The notes below the pieces were generated by a model that searched no databases, was not told the DNA's origin, and was given only the letters and a program-made list of their open reading frames with translations. This document shows positions 1 through 7,002 of a stretch of 38,221 nucleotides of DNA, in pieces (the first letter of the stretch is position 1; each line of letters starts with the position of its first letter). This DNA is from Candidatus Omnitrophota bacterium (GTDB lineage: Bacteria; Omnitrophota; Gorgyraeia; Duberdicusellales; 4484-171). The stretch is taken from positions 1 to 38,221 of the forward strand of contig JAQTOI010000007.1 of assembly GCA_028713415.1 (NCBI GenBank), in the 5' to 3' direction. Position numbers and translations under genes: made by a program.

Positions 1-880
<880 letters not shown>

Positions 881-886
881 CTACAT

Positions 887-911
887 GCTTTACTCAAACA
901 TTGAGTAAAGC
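887..911. repeat. Perfect 11-bp-stem hairpin between nfnB and gdhA
   Basis: GCTTTACTCAA and its exact reverse complement are separated by a 3-base loop. On the transcribed (minus) strand no T-run follows, so it is not a standard intrinsic terminator. It could be a processing or stability element that sets the ratio of nfnB to gdhA message, or a small palindromic repeat. The 12-mer CATGCTTTACTC at 884-895 recurs at 37938-37949 inside another palindromic element. Confidence 0.7.
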
Positions 912-923
912 CGGCGCGCGCTG

Positions 924-2339
924 CTATTTTAATCTTTCGATAATAGCTCCAGCTGCCTTTTTGGCCATGCCCATTGCTTCGATTACAGTCCCCTCACCTC
1001 CAACAATATCTCCTCCGGCAAAAACATTTTTTATGGACGTTTCCATGGTTTCGGGCTCAACGATAACATCGCCATATTTATCTGTTTTGAGCGCCGGAGT
1101 AACTTTGGTTAATATTTGATTTGCTTTTAAACCTATAGCAACTACCGCGACGTCGCAATCAACCTCGAAATCGCTTCCCGGAATTTCCAGGGGTTTTCTT
1201 CTTCCTGAAGAGTCAGGCTCTCCCAACTCGCATTGCAAACAATGCAACCTCCTGACAAAACCATTTTCATCGCCCATAAATTCTTGAGGCTTAACCAAAA
1301 GCCTAAATTGCACGCCTTCCTCTTTTGCATGTTCAATTTCAAGGCGCCTTGCGGGCAATTCTACTTCACTGCGGCGATAAAGAATGGTTGTATTTGGGGC
1401 AATGCCGTTCATTAATTGTAAGCGCAAAGCACAGCGTGCCGCATCCATGGCGGTATTGCCGCCGCCGATAACAACCATACTTTTGCCTATATTTACCGGT
1501 GAATGCGCCTTAGGAAATTCATACGCAGACATTAAGTTCACTCTGGTTAAAAATTCATTAGCGGAATAAATATTACAAAGGTTTTCACCTTTAATGCCTA
1601 AGAAAGACGGTATCCCGGCACCCAAACCTAAAAATACAGCAGCAAAACCGTCTTTGAACAATTCCTCCAAATCTTTGTTCTTTCCTACAATAAAGTTAGG
1701 GACAAATTCGACTCCCATATTTTTTAAAGACTCTATCTCACAATCAAGAATATTTCTCGGTAACCTGAAAGGCGGGATACCGTAGCGCAACACCCCTCCT
1801 AATTTATGCAGCCCCTCAAACATGATTACTTTTATTCCCGCGCGCGCCAGTTCGCCCGCACAGCAAAGGCCTGCGGGCCCGGAGCCGACGACGGCTACTT
1901 TTTTAAGTTTTAGGCCGGAGTTCCTGGCGCTCGGCGCTGAAACGGAACAACGCATCCCATAATCGCCGGCAAATCTTTCCAGGAAATGAATATTTATGGC
2001 TTGAGGTGTTGCAAAGGGCTGGCCTTTTTTGCTTAAAACGCATGCTATACGGCATTGGTATTCAGCAGGGCATACTCTTCCACAGATAGAGGGAAAATTA
2101 TTCTTTTCCCTGATAGTGTTGTAGGCGCCAGCGTAATCTTTCTGGGTGATTTTATGAAGGAATGTTTTTATATCTATTCCGACCGGGCAGCCTGAAATAC
2201 AGAGTGGATTTTTACATTGCAGGCACCGGCCTGCTTCACAAAGAGCTTCATCTTCGCTGTAGCCCAATACAACCTCATTGAAGTTTCCGGCTCTGGTTTT
2301 GGCATCTATCTCTTTAATCTTAACAGGTTCTTTTCTCAT
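924..2339 (-). CDS. nfnB: NfnB/SudA-type flavoprotein, GltD family (NADPH-dependent oxidoreductase large subunit)
   Basis: A 471-residue protein of the glutamate-synthase small-subunit (GltD) family. The N-terminal iron-sulfur part has C39, C42, C47 and C51, and a second set in CGRVCPAEYQC (C86, C90, C96, with C100 nearby). The FAD-binding GSGPAG is at 152-157 and the NADP-binding GGGNTAMDAA starts near 292. On its own it would be called GltA/GltD. The gene just upstream encodes the NfnA/SudB partner, so the pair is best read as NADH-dependent reduced ferredoxin:NADP+ oxidoreductase, which couples NADH, ferredoxin and NADPH by flavin-based electron bifurcation in characterised members. Some relatives act as sulfide dehydrogenase/ferredoxin:NADP oxidoreductase. 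Spacing from nfnA is 10 bp, so they are co-transcribed, and gdhA downstream would use NADPH. The family call is sure; bifurcation itself is inferred. Confidence 0.9.
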   Translation of the reverse strand: MRKEPVKIKEIDAKTRAGNFNEVVLGYSEDEALCEAGRCLQCKNPLCISGCPVGIDIKTFLHKITQKDYAGAYNTIREKNNFPSICGRVCPAEYQCRIACVLSKKGQPFATPQAINIHFLERFAGDYGMRCSVSAPSARNSGLKLKKVAVVGSGPAGLCCAGELARAGIKVIMFEGLHKLGGVLRYGIPPFRLPRNILDCEIESLKNMGVEFVPNFIVGKNKDLEELFKDGFAAVFLGLGAGIPSFLGIKGENLCNIYSANEFLTRVNLMSAYEFPKAHSPVNIGKSMVVIGGGNTAMDAARCALRLQLMNGIAPNTTILYRRSEVELPARRLEIEHAKEEGVQFRLLVKPQEFMGDENGFVRRLHCLQCELGEPDSSGRRKPLEIPGSDFEVDCDVAVVAIGLKANQILTKVTPALKTDKYGDVIVEPETMETSIKNVFAGGDIVGGEGTVIEAMGMAKKAAGAIIERLK

Positions 2340-2349
2340 TGTTTTAAAA

Positions 2350-3195
2350 TTACTTTATCAATAATTTACAAATATGCTGTTCTTTCTCACGGTAAATATT
2401 ATTTCTTTTTATTAACTCATCCCAATCTACCAAATGGGCATCAAATTCAGGGCCGTCAACACAGCTAAACCTGGTTTGTCCTCCTACGCTGACGCGGCAG
2501 CAGCCGCACATGCCGGTGGCATCCACCATAAGCGCATTTAATGAAACAAGCGTTTTTACATTAAAGGGTTTTGTTGTTTCGGCTATTTTACGCATCATAG
2601 GGATTGGCCCAACTGCATATACCAAATTATATACTTCTGGCTTGACGCAAGATACTAACAAATCTTTTAGGATATCGGTAACAAAGCCCTTTTTCCCGAA
2701 AGAGCCATCGTCCGTGGTTATGTAAAAATTATCCGAAACCTTTTTTAGCTCCTGCTCTAAAATGAGCAATTCCTTGGTCCGCGCTCCTAAAATTGTAGTT
2801 ACCTGGTTACCCGCTTCCTTGAAGGCCTTAGCGACCGGATAGATCTCTGCGATACCCACTCCGCCGCCTACAATAATAACTTTTCCGTATTTATGAATCT
2901 CTGTGGGCTGCCCCAGTGGCCCTGCGAGAGCATACAGGGAATCTCCTGCTTCTAATTTACTTAAAAGCCTTGTAGTGAGCCCGGCCTCTTGAAAAATTAT
3001 GGTGAGAGTGGTTTTGCCAACATCTATGTCGGCTATGGTTAAAGGAATCCTTTCACCCTCGGGGCGAGCCATAAGTACAATAAATTGCCCCGCCTTAGCT
3101 TTTTTGGCAATGTCGCTAGACGGAACTTTTATTTGCACTATTCTTGAAGCGGAAACATCTGCTAATACTTTTTTTTCTAATATCTTTATGCTCAT
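2350..3195 (-). CDS. nfnA: NfnA/SudB-type ferredoxin-NADP+ reductase subunit
   Basis: 281 residues with the ferredoxin-NADP reductase fold: an N-terminal beta-barrel for flavin (to about 100), an NAD(P)-binding domain with IIVGGGVGIAEIYPVA (107-122) and VYAVGPIPMMRKIAE (192-206), and a C-terminal [2Fe-2S] site (C230, C232/C233, C245) ending in the typical CVDGPEFDAHLVDW. This layout is that of the small subunit of NfnAB (Thermotoga) and SudB (Pyrococcus), and the partner gene follows at once. It is also related to PyrK, but there is no pyrD here. The ATG start has no convincing ribosome site; it lies inside an imperfect 21/22-bp tandem duplication (3183-3225). Upstream sit a sigma70-type promoter and an attenuator-like terminator. 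Confidence 0.9.
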   Translation of the reverse strand: MSIKILEKKVLADVSASRIVQIKVPSSDIAKKAKAGQFIVLMARPEGERIPLTIADIDVGKTTLTIIFQEAGLTTRLLSKLEAGDSLYALAGPLGQPTEIHKYGKVIIVGGGVGIAEIYPVAKAFKEAGNQVTTILGARTKELLILEQELKKVSDNFYITTDDGSFGKKGFVTDILKDLLVSCVKPEVYNLVYAVGPIPMMRKIAETTKPFNVKTLVSLNALMVDATGMCGCCRVSVGGQTRFSCVDGPEFDAHLVDWDELIKRNNIYREKEQHICKLLIK

Positions 3196-3225
3196 GTGCT
3201 TAATCTTTATGCATTATGTGCTTAA
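3183..3225. repeat. Imperfect tandem duplication over the nfnA start codon
   Basis: Positions 3183-3203 and 3204-3225 are two adjacent near-copies (21 and 22 bases; one indel and one substitution). The first contains the nfnA ATG, the second lies in the leader and carries an ATG-like remnant (ATAATGC on the minus strand). Confidence 0.8.
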
Positions 3226-3242
3226 AAAATAACACTCCAGAG

Positions 3243-3281
3243 AAAAAAAACAGCGTCCCCTCTCCTAATAGAAAGGACGCC
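3243..3281 (-). terminator. Intrinsic terminator in the nfnA leader (attenuator candidate)
   Basis: On the minus strand GGCGTCCTTTCT (3281-3270) pairs with AGAGGGGACGCT (3263-3252): 12 consecutive pairs including three G-U, 6-base loop, followed by G and eight Ts (3250-3243). It is a strong rho-independent terminator. Because it lies downstream of the 3302-3329 promoter and upstream of nfnA, it would stop that promoter's transcripts after about 45-50 nt; it would also end read-through from the PilZ gene. Confidence 0.85.
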
Positions 3282-3290
3282 TTTGTCCTT
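3273..3290 (-). promoter_or_regulatory. Competing hairpin overlapping the terminator stem
   Basis: AAGGAC (3290-3285) can pair with GTCCTT (3278-3273) in the minus-strand transcript, 6-base loop. The GTCCTT segment is also part of the left arm of the terminator stem (3281-3270), so the two structures exclude each other. This is the arrangement of an antiterminator, though the 6-bp helix is weaker than the terminator, so a ligand or protein would be needed to favour it. Confidence 0.5.
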
Positions 3291-3301
3291 AACGGAAAAA
3301 T

Positions 3302-3329
3302 ATTGTACAACTGGCAATTTTAATGTCAA
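3302..3329 (-). promoter_or_regulatory. Sigma70-type promoter for nfnA-nfnB-gdhA
   Basis: Minus strand: -35 TTGACA (3329-3324, consensus), 16-bp spacer, -10 TACAAT (3307-3302, 5 of 6). The predicted start is near 3295, so the leader begins directly with the AAGGAC hairpin. Confidence 0.8.
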
Positions 3330-3370
3330 GAAAAAATGCGTAAAGCAATCCTTTTCTAATAACCGGAGCG

Positions 3371-3733
3371 CTACGTTCTCTTTGCAATATAATCCAATAA
3401 AATCCCTAAATCTTTCTCACTTCTCTTATCAAACTTTATCCCGAGAGCACACCAACTCTGCGCTCCTTTACGAATCCTGACGATCACCCCGCGCGCGATG
3501 ATGGAAGAAACGCCACTATGCATCTGCGGACGCAGCTCGATATTGCTACCCACGACAAAACTATACCCATTCACAGAGACAAGCGCGCCATTTTTTGAAA
3601 TATCAATAATGTAGGCCAATAAACCTTCCTGGCCTGATTGCGGACAAGAAAAAATACATTTAAGCGGCGGCGAAATAACCTCGCGCGCCTGCGCCCGTCT
3701 ATTCCCAAAACCTAATTTACGAAAGAAAGTCAT
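3371..3733 (-). CDS. PilZ-domain protein
   Basis: A 120-residue, single-domain protein. It has an N-terminal basic stretch (NRRAQAREVISPPLKC) like the RxxxR region of PilZ domains and the second motif DISKNGALV (canonical D/NxSxxG). Later blocks VGSNIELRP, IARGVIVRI and CALGIKFDKRSEKD follow the PilZ beta-barrel pattern. PilZ domains bind c-di-GMP and pass the signal to motility, polysaccharide or other targets. I chose the ATG at 3733 (MTFFRKLGFG), which follows the upstream stop by one base; the open frame extends further upstream but only into the preceding gene. Translational coupling to the NTF2-like gene is likely. The partner is unknown; HD-GYP genes about 6-8 kb upstream suggest c-di-GMP signalling in this organism. 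Confidence 0.82.
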   Translation of the reverse strand: MTFFRKLGFGNRRAQAREVISPPLKCIFSCPQSGQEGLLAYIIDISKNGALVSVNGYSFVVGSNIELRPQMHSGVSSIIARGVIVRIRKGAQSWCALGIKFDKRSEKDLGILLDYIAKRT

Positions 3734-3734
3734 C

Positions 3735-4370
3735 TTATTTAATCTTCTTGACAATACAGCGGTTAATAGTAAGCCTCCCGGCACCTGATACGCTTAATTC
3801 CCAACTTTCTTTATATTTAATATCCGGCATTTTCCCTTTTGATGTTTTACTTTTATAGCTAACGAAAAACTCAGCGCTGTACCTATTTTTAGGAAGAACT
3901 TTCACTTTGATATCGCCCACTTCGTAGTGACTATCTACAATATTGCTTTGTGCCTGCTGATACCATTTTCGAAAATCATCATGGCTGCGGATTTTTGCTT
4001 CCGGCAAGTCCATAATCAAATCATCCTTGCTTACATGATAGAGAAACAAAAAATCTTCTACGCGGTGATCGAGCCAGGCAAACCAGCGATAAACAAAACT
4101 TTTCACGTCATTCTCATCCGGGACGTAAGCCGCCTGGGGCCCGTTCGGTGTTTCCGTTTTCATATCGCCGGCTAAGGCAGAAGACGCGTTGCTGGAAGCG
4201 CTGGGCGCCGGCAAAACTTTTTTACTGCTTCGTGCATCTTTTTCAATGAACGAATCTTCTTTTTTGTCGGCGGAATTTTTTCCCTGGCTTACGCCAAAAA
4301 CTTGTGAAAAATATAATAAGGATAGCAATAAGAAAAATATTATTTTTTTCATAAAATTAATACTTAACAT
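3735..4370 (-). CDS. Secreted protein with NTF2-like domain
   Basis: Up to 211 residues. The N-terminus has a hydrophobic signal sequence (KKIIFFLLLSLLYFSQVFG), then a low-complexity Ser/Ala/Pro/Lys linker to about residue 80. The C-terminal part is an NTF2-like fold: a helix with FVYRWFAWLDHRVEDFLFLY, then HDDFRKWYQQAQSNI, then beta strands ending SWELSVSGAGRLTINRCIVKK. Similar NTF2-like domains occur in envelope proteins such as Cds6-type modules next to L,D-transpeptidases. Two starts are possible: ATG at 4370, with GGAG only a few bases upstream, or the internal ATG at 4352 that begins the signal peptide cleanly (MKKIIFF). No enzymatic residues are evident; a binding or wall-associated role is a guess. 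The upstream gap holds a palindromic element that reaches the ribosome site. Confidence 0.68.
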   Translation of the reverse strand: MLSINFMKKIIFFLLLSLLYFSQVFGVSQGKNSADKKEDSFIEKDARSSKKVLPAPSASSNASSALAGDMKTETPNGPQAAYVPDENDVKSFVYRWFAWLDHRVEDFLFLYHVSKDDLIMDLPEAKIRSHDDFRKWYQQAQSNIVDSHYEVGDIKVKVLPKNRYSAEFFVSYKSKTSKGKMPDIKYKESWELSVSGAGRLTINRCIVKKIK

Positions 4371-4374
4371 TCAC

Positions 4375-4570
4375 TCCATTTGCTAAATGTTTTCAAAAGA
4401 GTATCATTCTACACCGCTAAACCGAAAAGGAGACGCAAGGGCGCAAAATAAAGATAGAAAGAGAAACTAGAAAATAGACTGAATTCATTATTCCTATCCC
4501 CTTTTGCGCTTTTGCGGAATTTTGCGCATTTGCGGTGTTGATAAAACGTATCTCAATTTGTTAAATGTTT
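4375..4570. repeat. Palindromic element flanked by imperfect 18-bp direct repeats
   Basis: This fills the gap between the YqaA-like gene and the NTF2-like gene. Outer 18-bp direct repeats at 4375-4392 and 4553-4570 match at 16 positions (core TAAATGTTT). Inside, long imperfect inverted arms face each other: about 4399-4457 (ACACCGCTAAACCG, GGGCGCAAAATAAAGATAG) and about 4493-4557 (CTATCCCCTTTTGCGC, TGCGGTGTTG). The layout resembles a small non-coding mobile element (MITE or REP-like) with a target duplication. No ORF is inside. The left direct repeat overlaps the ribosome site of the NTF2-like gene. Confidence 0.6.
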
Positions 4571-4578
4571 GCTCGAAG

Positions 4579-5202
4579 TTATTTCCAAAGGTACTTAAAC
4601 GCAAGGAACCCGCCCACCAGCAGCACGACAAGAATTATGGAAATAAAGTCAAAATATTTTTCTATTGAATGTTCTATTTTTTCACCGAATACACGCAGGG
4701 CTGCCGCAACCAGGAAAAATCTGCCGGAGCGGCCTATTATTGAAGCGACAACCAAGGTAACCAGCGAAATTTTAAAAAGCCCGGCGGTAATTGTAATGGC
4801 CTTATACGGTATAGGGGTAAAAGCAGCGGTAAATACCGTAAAAAAAGCGTTATTTGTGTACATTCGGCCGACCTTTTCGACAGTTGCCTGCATATGGTAG
4901 GCCTGAACAATAAATTTGCCTATTGTTTCATATAGCCCCCAGCCGATAAAATAACCGAACAAGGCCCCACAGACCGAACCGGCCGTGCAAATAACCGAAT
5001 AGCGTATCCAGCGTTTGGGCGCAAACATTACCATAGCGATCAACAATACATCCGGGGGCACCGGAAAAAAAGAACTTTCAACAAAAGCTACTCCAAATAA
5101 TGCGTAGGGAGCCTGCTTGGTTTTAGCCCAATGCAACGTCCATTCGTACATTTTTCTAAACCAGCGCTGCGGAGCTTTTAGAAAATAAAGTATTTTACAC
5201 AT
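4579..5202 (-). CDS. YqaA-type membrane protein (DedA/SNARE-associated, VTT domain)
   Basis: 207 residues with several hydrophobic segments. It has family signatures: ALFGVAFVESSFFPVPPDVLLIAM near residues 37-60 (E..FFPvPpD), GALFGYFIGW, then FTPIPYKAITITAGLF and IIGRSGRFFLVAAALRVFGE. These match the YqaA/COG1238 branch of the VTT (DedA-like) superfamily, some of whose members move or scramble lipids such as undecaprenyl phosphate or phosphatidylethanolamine. The substrate cannot be told from sequence. The start is well supported by AGGAGGGGA directly upstream of the ATG. It follows pcm after a 149-bp structured gap. Confidence 0.85.
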   Translation of the reverse strand: MCKILYFLKAPQRWFRKMYEWTLHWAKTKQAPYALFGVAFVESSFFPVPPDVLLIAMVMFAPKRWIRYSVICTAGSVCGALFGYFIGWGLYETIGKFIVQAYHMQATVEKVGRMYTNNAFFTVFTAAFTPIPYKAITITAGLFKISLVTLVVASIIGRSGRFFLVAAALRVFGEKIEHSIEKYFDFISIILVVLLVGGFLAFKYLWK

Positions 5203-5241
5203 TCCCCTCCTTGTCGTTTTAAAATTAAGCCCTCCTTAACT

Positions 5242-5342
5242 CCACGGGCTAAAACCCGTGGTATCTGGATTGGCTAATACTTGAGCGGCGCACTTTATAA
5301 TTGCGCTTTCTTAAAAGCGCGGTTTTAGCGCCGCCGAAGTAT
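5242..5342. repeat. Two adjacent palindromic structures between pcm and the YqaA-like gene
   Basis: First, CCACGGG (5242-5248) pairs with CCCGTGG (5255-5261), 6-base loop. Second, ATACTTGAGCGGCGC (5277-5291) pairs with GCGCCGCCGAAGTAT (5328-5342) with two mismatches, and an inner hairpin GCGCTTT/AAAGCGC lies at 5303-5320. No T-run follows on either strand, so they are not standard terminators. They may be palindromic repeats or mRNA processing/stability elements. Confidence 0.6.
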
Positions 5343-5351
5343 AACTTAGCG

Positions 5352-6002
5352 TTATTCTTTAAAACCATATTTACCTATTAGAGGAACAAATCTGCAAGAA
5401 CATATCAGGCGGGTAGATAAATGCTTAGTAGATATTTTATCGGCAACAATTAAATCCTGAGCCAACTTCCCGCCAATCGGCGCAACAATTTTTCCGCCCA
5501 CTGTAAGCTGTTCTTGCCATGAATGCGCAAATTGTGGCGTAGCGGCGGTTACGATAATTTTATCATATGGGGCGTTCTCCCGCCAGCCCTCTGTTCCATC
5601 ACCTACTGCTACTGTGACATTATAGCCTAAAGAAGCAAGATTTTTTTGCGCTTCTTTGGCAAGGGTGGAGAGCCTTTCGATACTATACACGCGCGCGCCT
5701 AAAAAACTAAGTATCGCCGTCTGGTATCCGGAACCGGTTCCGATTTCTAAAACTTTATCGCCGCGCCTAATTGCCAAGCTATCGGTCATCAGAGCCACTA
5801 TATAGGGCTGAGAAATTGTCTGGTCAGAACCTATAGAAAGAGGGCAATCCTCGTAGGCAAGGTTCCTTTTTTCTTCCGGGACAAAAATGTGGCGAGGAAC
5901 TTCGTTGAATGCCTTAAGCATATCAGGGGACGTGATGCCTCTGGCCTGAATTTGCTCCCGCACCATTATTTTACGCAGTTCGGAAAAATCAGCGTTTCCC
6001 AT
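5352..6002 (-). CDS. pcm: Protein-L-isoaspartate O-methyltransferase
   Basis: Repairs isoaspartyl damage in proteins with SAM as methyl donor. Family blocks are all present: MVREQIQARGI near the N-terminus, VPRHIFVPEE, AYEDCPLSIGSDQTISQPYI (substrate site), VLEIGTGSGYQTAIL (SAM motif I), VTVAVGDGTEGW, APYDKIIVTAATPQ, then LTVGGKIVAPIG. The open frame runs to 6047, but residues before MGNADFSELRK do not look like the family, so I place the start at 6002. This overlaps the end of the GT2 gene by 14 bp, consistent with coupling; there is no clear ribosome site. An ATG at 5966 (MVREQIQARG) is a second option. About 216 residues is normal for bacterial Pcm. Confidence 0.93.
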   Translation of the reverse strand: MGNADFSELRKIMVREQIQARGITSPDMLKAFNEVPRHIFVPEEKRNLAYEDCPLSIGSDQTISQPYIVALMTDSLAIRRGDKVLEIGTGSGYQTAILSFLGARVYSIERLSTLAKEAQKNLASLGYNVTVAVGDGTEGWRENAPYDKIIVTAATPQFAHSWQEQLTVGGKIVAPIGGKLAQDLIVADKISTKHLSTRLICSCRFVPLIGKYGFKE

Positions 6003-6660
6003 CGTTGAGGCAAAAAATAAAGCGGATAAAGCGCAGTGTATCGGCAAAGGGGTGAATTTTGCTGCGCCGGTTATTAGAATAGATGCTATGAACCGGTATA
6101 CTTTTAATAATAAAATTCTTGCGCGTCGCTTTTATTAAAATCTCCGACTCTACCTCAAAATTATTAGTTTCTATTTTAATATTCTCGAGCACCTGTCGGC
6201 TGATCAGCCTGAAACCGCATTGCGTATCAGGAATTTGCTGGTGCACAATTTTTGATATAAACCAAGACATAAATTTATTGGTCATGACCCTCACCCCCGG
6301 CATATTGCCTGGGTCCTCCATGCGGTTACCCACAATAAAATTTTCACCTTTTTCCGCTTCAGCTATAAATTTATCAATGTCGGCAGGGGCGTGCTGGCCA
6401 TCGCCATCCATGGTAAGGATATAATCAAAATTGTCGTTGCCAAGTAAATGTGCTATGCCCCTCTTCAATGATACGCCTTTTCCTAAATTATTTTTATTTT
6501 TAAGCGCAACGTCAGCATAACGAGCAGATAATGTAAAGGTATCGTCGCTGGAGCCGTCGTCAACAACCATGGTAGATAAGCCTTTCTGTTTTATCTGGCA
6601 AAGGAGCTCTACTATAGTCTCTCTTTCGTTATAAGCTGGAATCAATACCCAGATCTTCAT
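5989..6660 (-). CDS. Family 2 glycosyltransferase (polyprenyl-phosphate sugar transferase type)
   Basis: 223 residues of a GT-A fold. Motifs: VLIPAYNERETI (5-16), MVVDDGSSDDT (D34/D35), NLGKGVSLKRGI (58-69), TMDGDGQH with the DxD at 85-87, FIVGNRMEDPGNMPG, and PDTQCGFRLISRQVL. This set is typical of DPM1/GtrB-like enzymes that move a sugar from a nucleotide sugar to a polyprenyl phosphate, and of some glycolipid transferases. There is no C-terminal transmembrane pair, so it is soluble or peripheral. The donor and acceptor are not predictable. It starts ATG at 6660 with no clear ribosome site, follows a terminator, and overlaps pcm downstream. Confidence 0.88.
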   Translation of the reverse strand: MKIWVLIPAYNERETIVELLCQIKQKGLSTMVVDDGSSDDTFTLSARYADVALKNKNNLGKGVSLKRGIAHLLGNDNFDYILTMDGDGQHAPADIDKFIAEAEKGENFIVGNRMEDPGNMPGVRVMTNKFMSWFISKIVHQQIPDTQCGFRLISRQVLENIKIETNNFEVESEILIKATRKNFIIKSIPVHSIYSNNRRSKIHPFADTLRFIRFIFCLNDGKR

Positions 6661-6692
6661 TTTTTAAAAATTATTGGCTGCAAACTTAAAAT

Positions 6693-6726
6693 AGCTCATA
6701 AGCTCTTAAGCTGATAAGCTCATAAG
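6693..6726. repeat. 8-bp tandem repeat array, AGCTNNTA type (site 1)
   Basis: Four and a quarter copies in a row with exact 8-bp period: AGCTCATA, AGCTCTTA, AGCTGATA, AGCTCATA, AG. Each unit carries AGCT, itself a palindrome, so the array can fold on itself. It belongs to the same degenerate family as 6854-6987 and 17115-17150. Confidence 0.8.
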
Positions 6727-6795
6727 TGTAAAAAAATAAGAGAAAATAAACCAGAATATAAAAACAAAGTTTAAATTTCAGTATTTAGAATATGC

Positions 6796-6823
6796 AAAAA
6801 GACAATTAAACTTAATTGTCTTT
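6796..6823 (-). terminator. Hairpin terminator after the lpxL-like gene
   Basis: AAAGACAATTAA (6798-6809) pairs perfectly with TTAATTGTCTTT (6812-6823): 12 bp with a 2-base loop. On the minus strand the stem runs straight into five Ts (6800-6796). The stem is AT-rich, so efficiency is uncertain, but position fits the end of the response regulator-to-lpxL operon. The remainder of the 6661-7002 gap holds 8-bp repeats and no gene. Confidence 0.65.
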
Positions 6824-6853
6824 CATAGGTTGTATTATATACTCTATCTTTTA

Positions 6854-6987
6854 AAACTTATGAACTCCTAAGCTCTTTGTTTTTTCTCTTTTCCCCTCTT
6901 CTGTCTCTTAAGCTTACAAGCTCAAGAGCTCATGAACTTATTCTATTTTTCCTTATGAGCTCACGAGCTGATGAGCTTAAGAGCTAA
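6854..6987. repeat. 8-bp tandem repeat arrays (site 2, two clusters and a remnant)
   Basis: A short remnant near 6854-6875 (ATGAACTC, CTAAGCTC), a cluster near 6907-6940 (TTAAGCTT, ACAAGCTC, AAGAGCTC, ATGAACTT) and a second near 6952-6987 (ATGAGCTC, ACGAGCTG, ATGAGCTT, AAGAGCTA). All keep an 8-bp period around A-G-C-T, with substitutions at other positions. No open frame of interest. Confidence 0.7.
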
Positions 6988-7002
6988 ATAACCTGCGGCT
7001 TA

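Noticed and set aside
924-2339. Glutamate synthase small subunit (GltD) working with a large subunit
   Set aside because: No gltB is nearby and the upstream gene is the NfnA/SudB partner, so the NfnAB reading is better.
5242-5261. CCACGGG hairpin as a terminator for pcm
   Set aside because: No T-run follows on either strand.
6693-6987. CRISPR-like array
   Set aside because: The repeat unit is 8 bp with no unique spacers and there are no cas genes.
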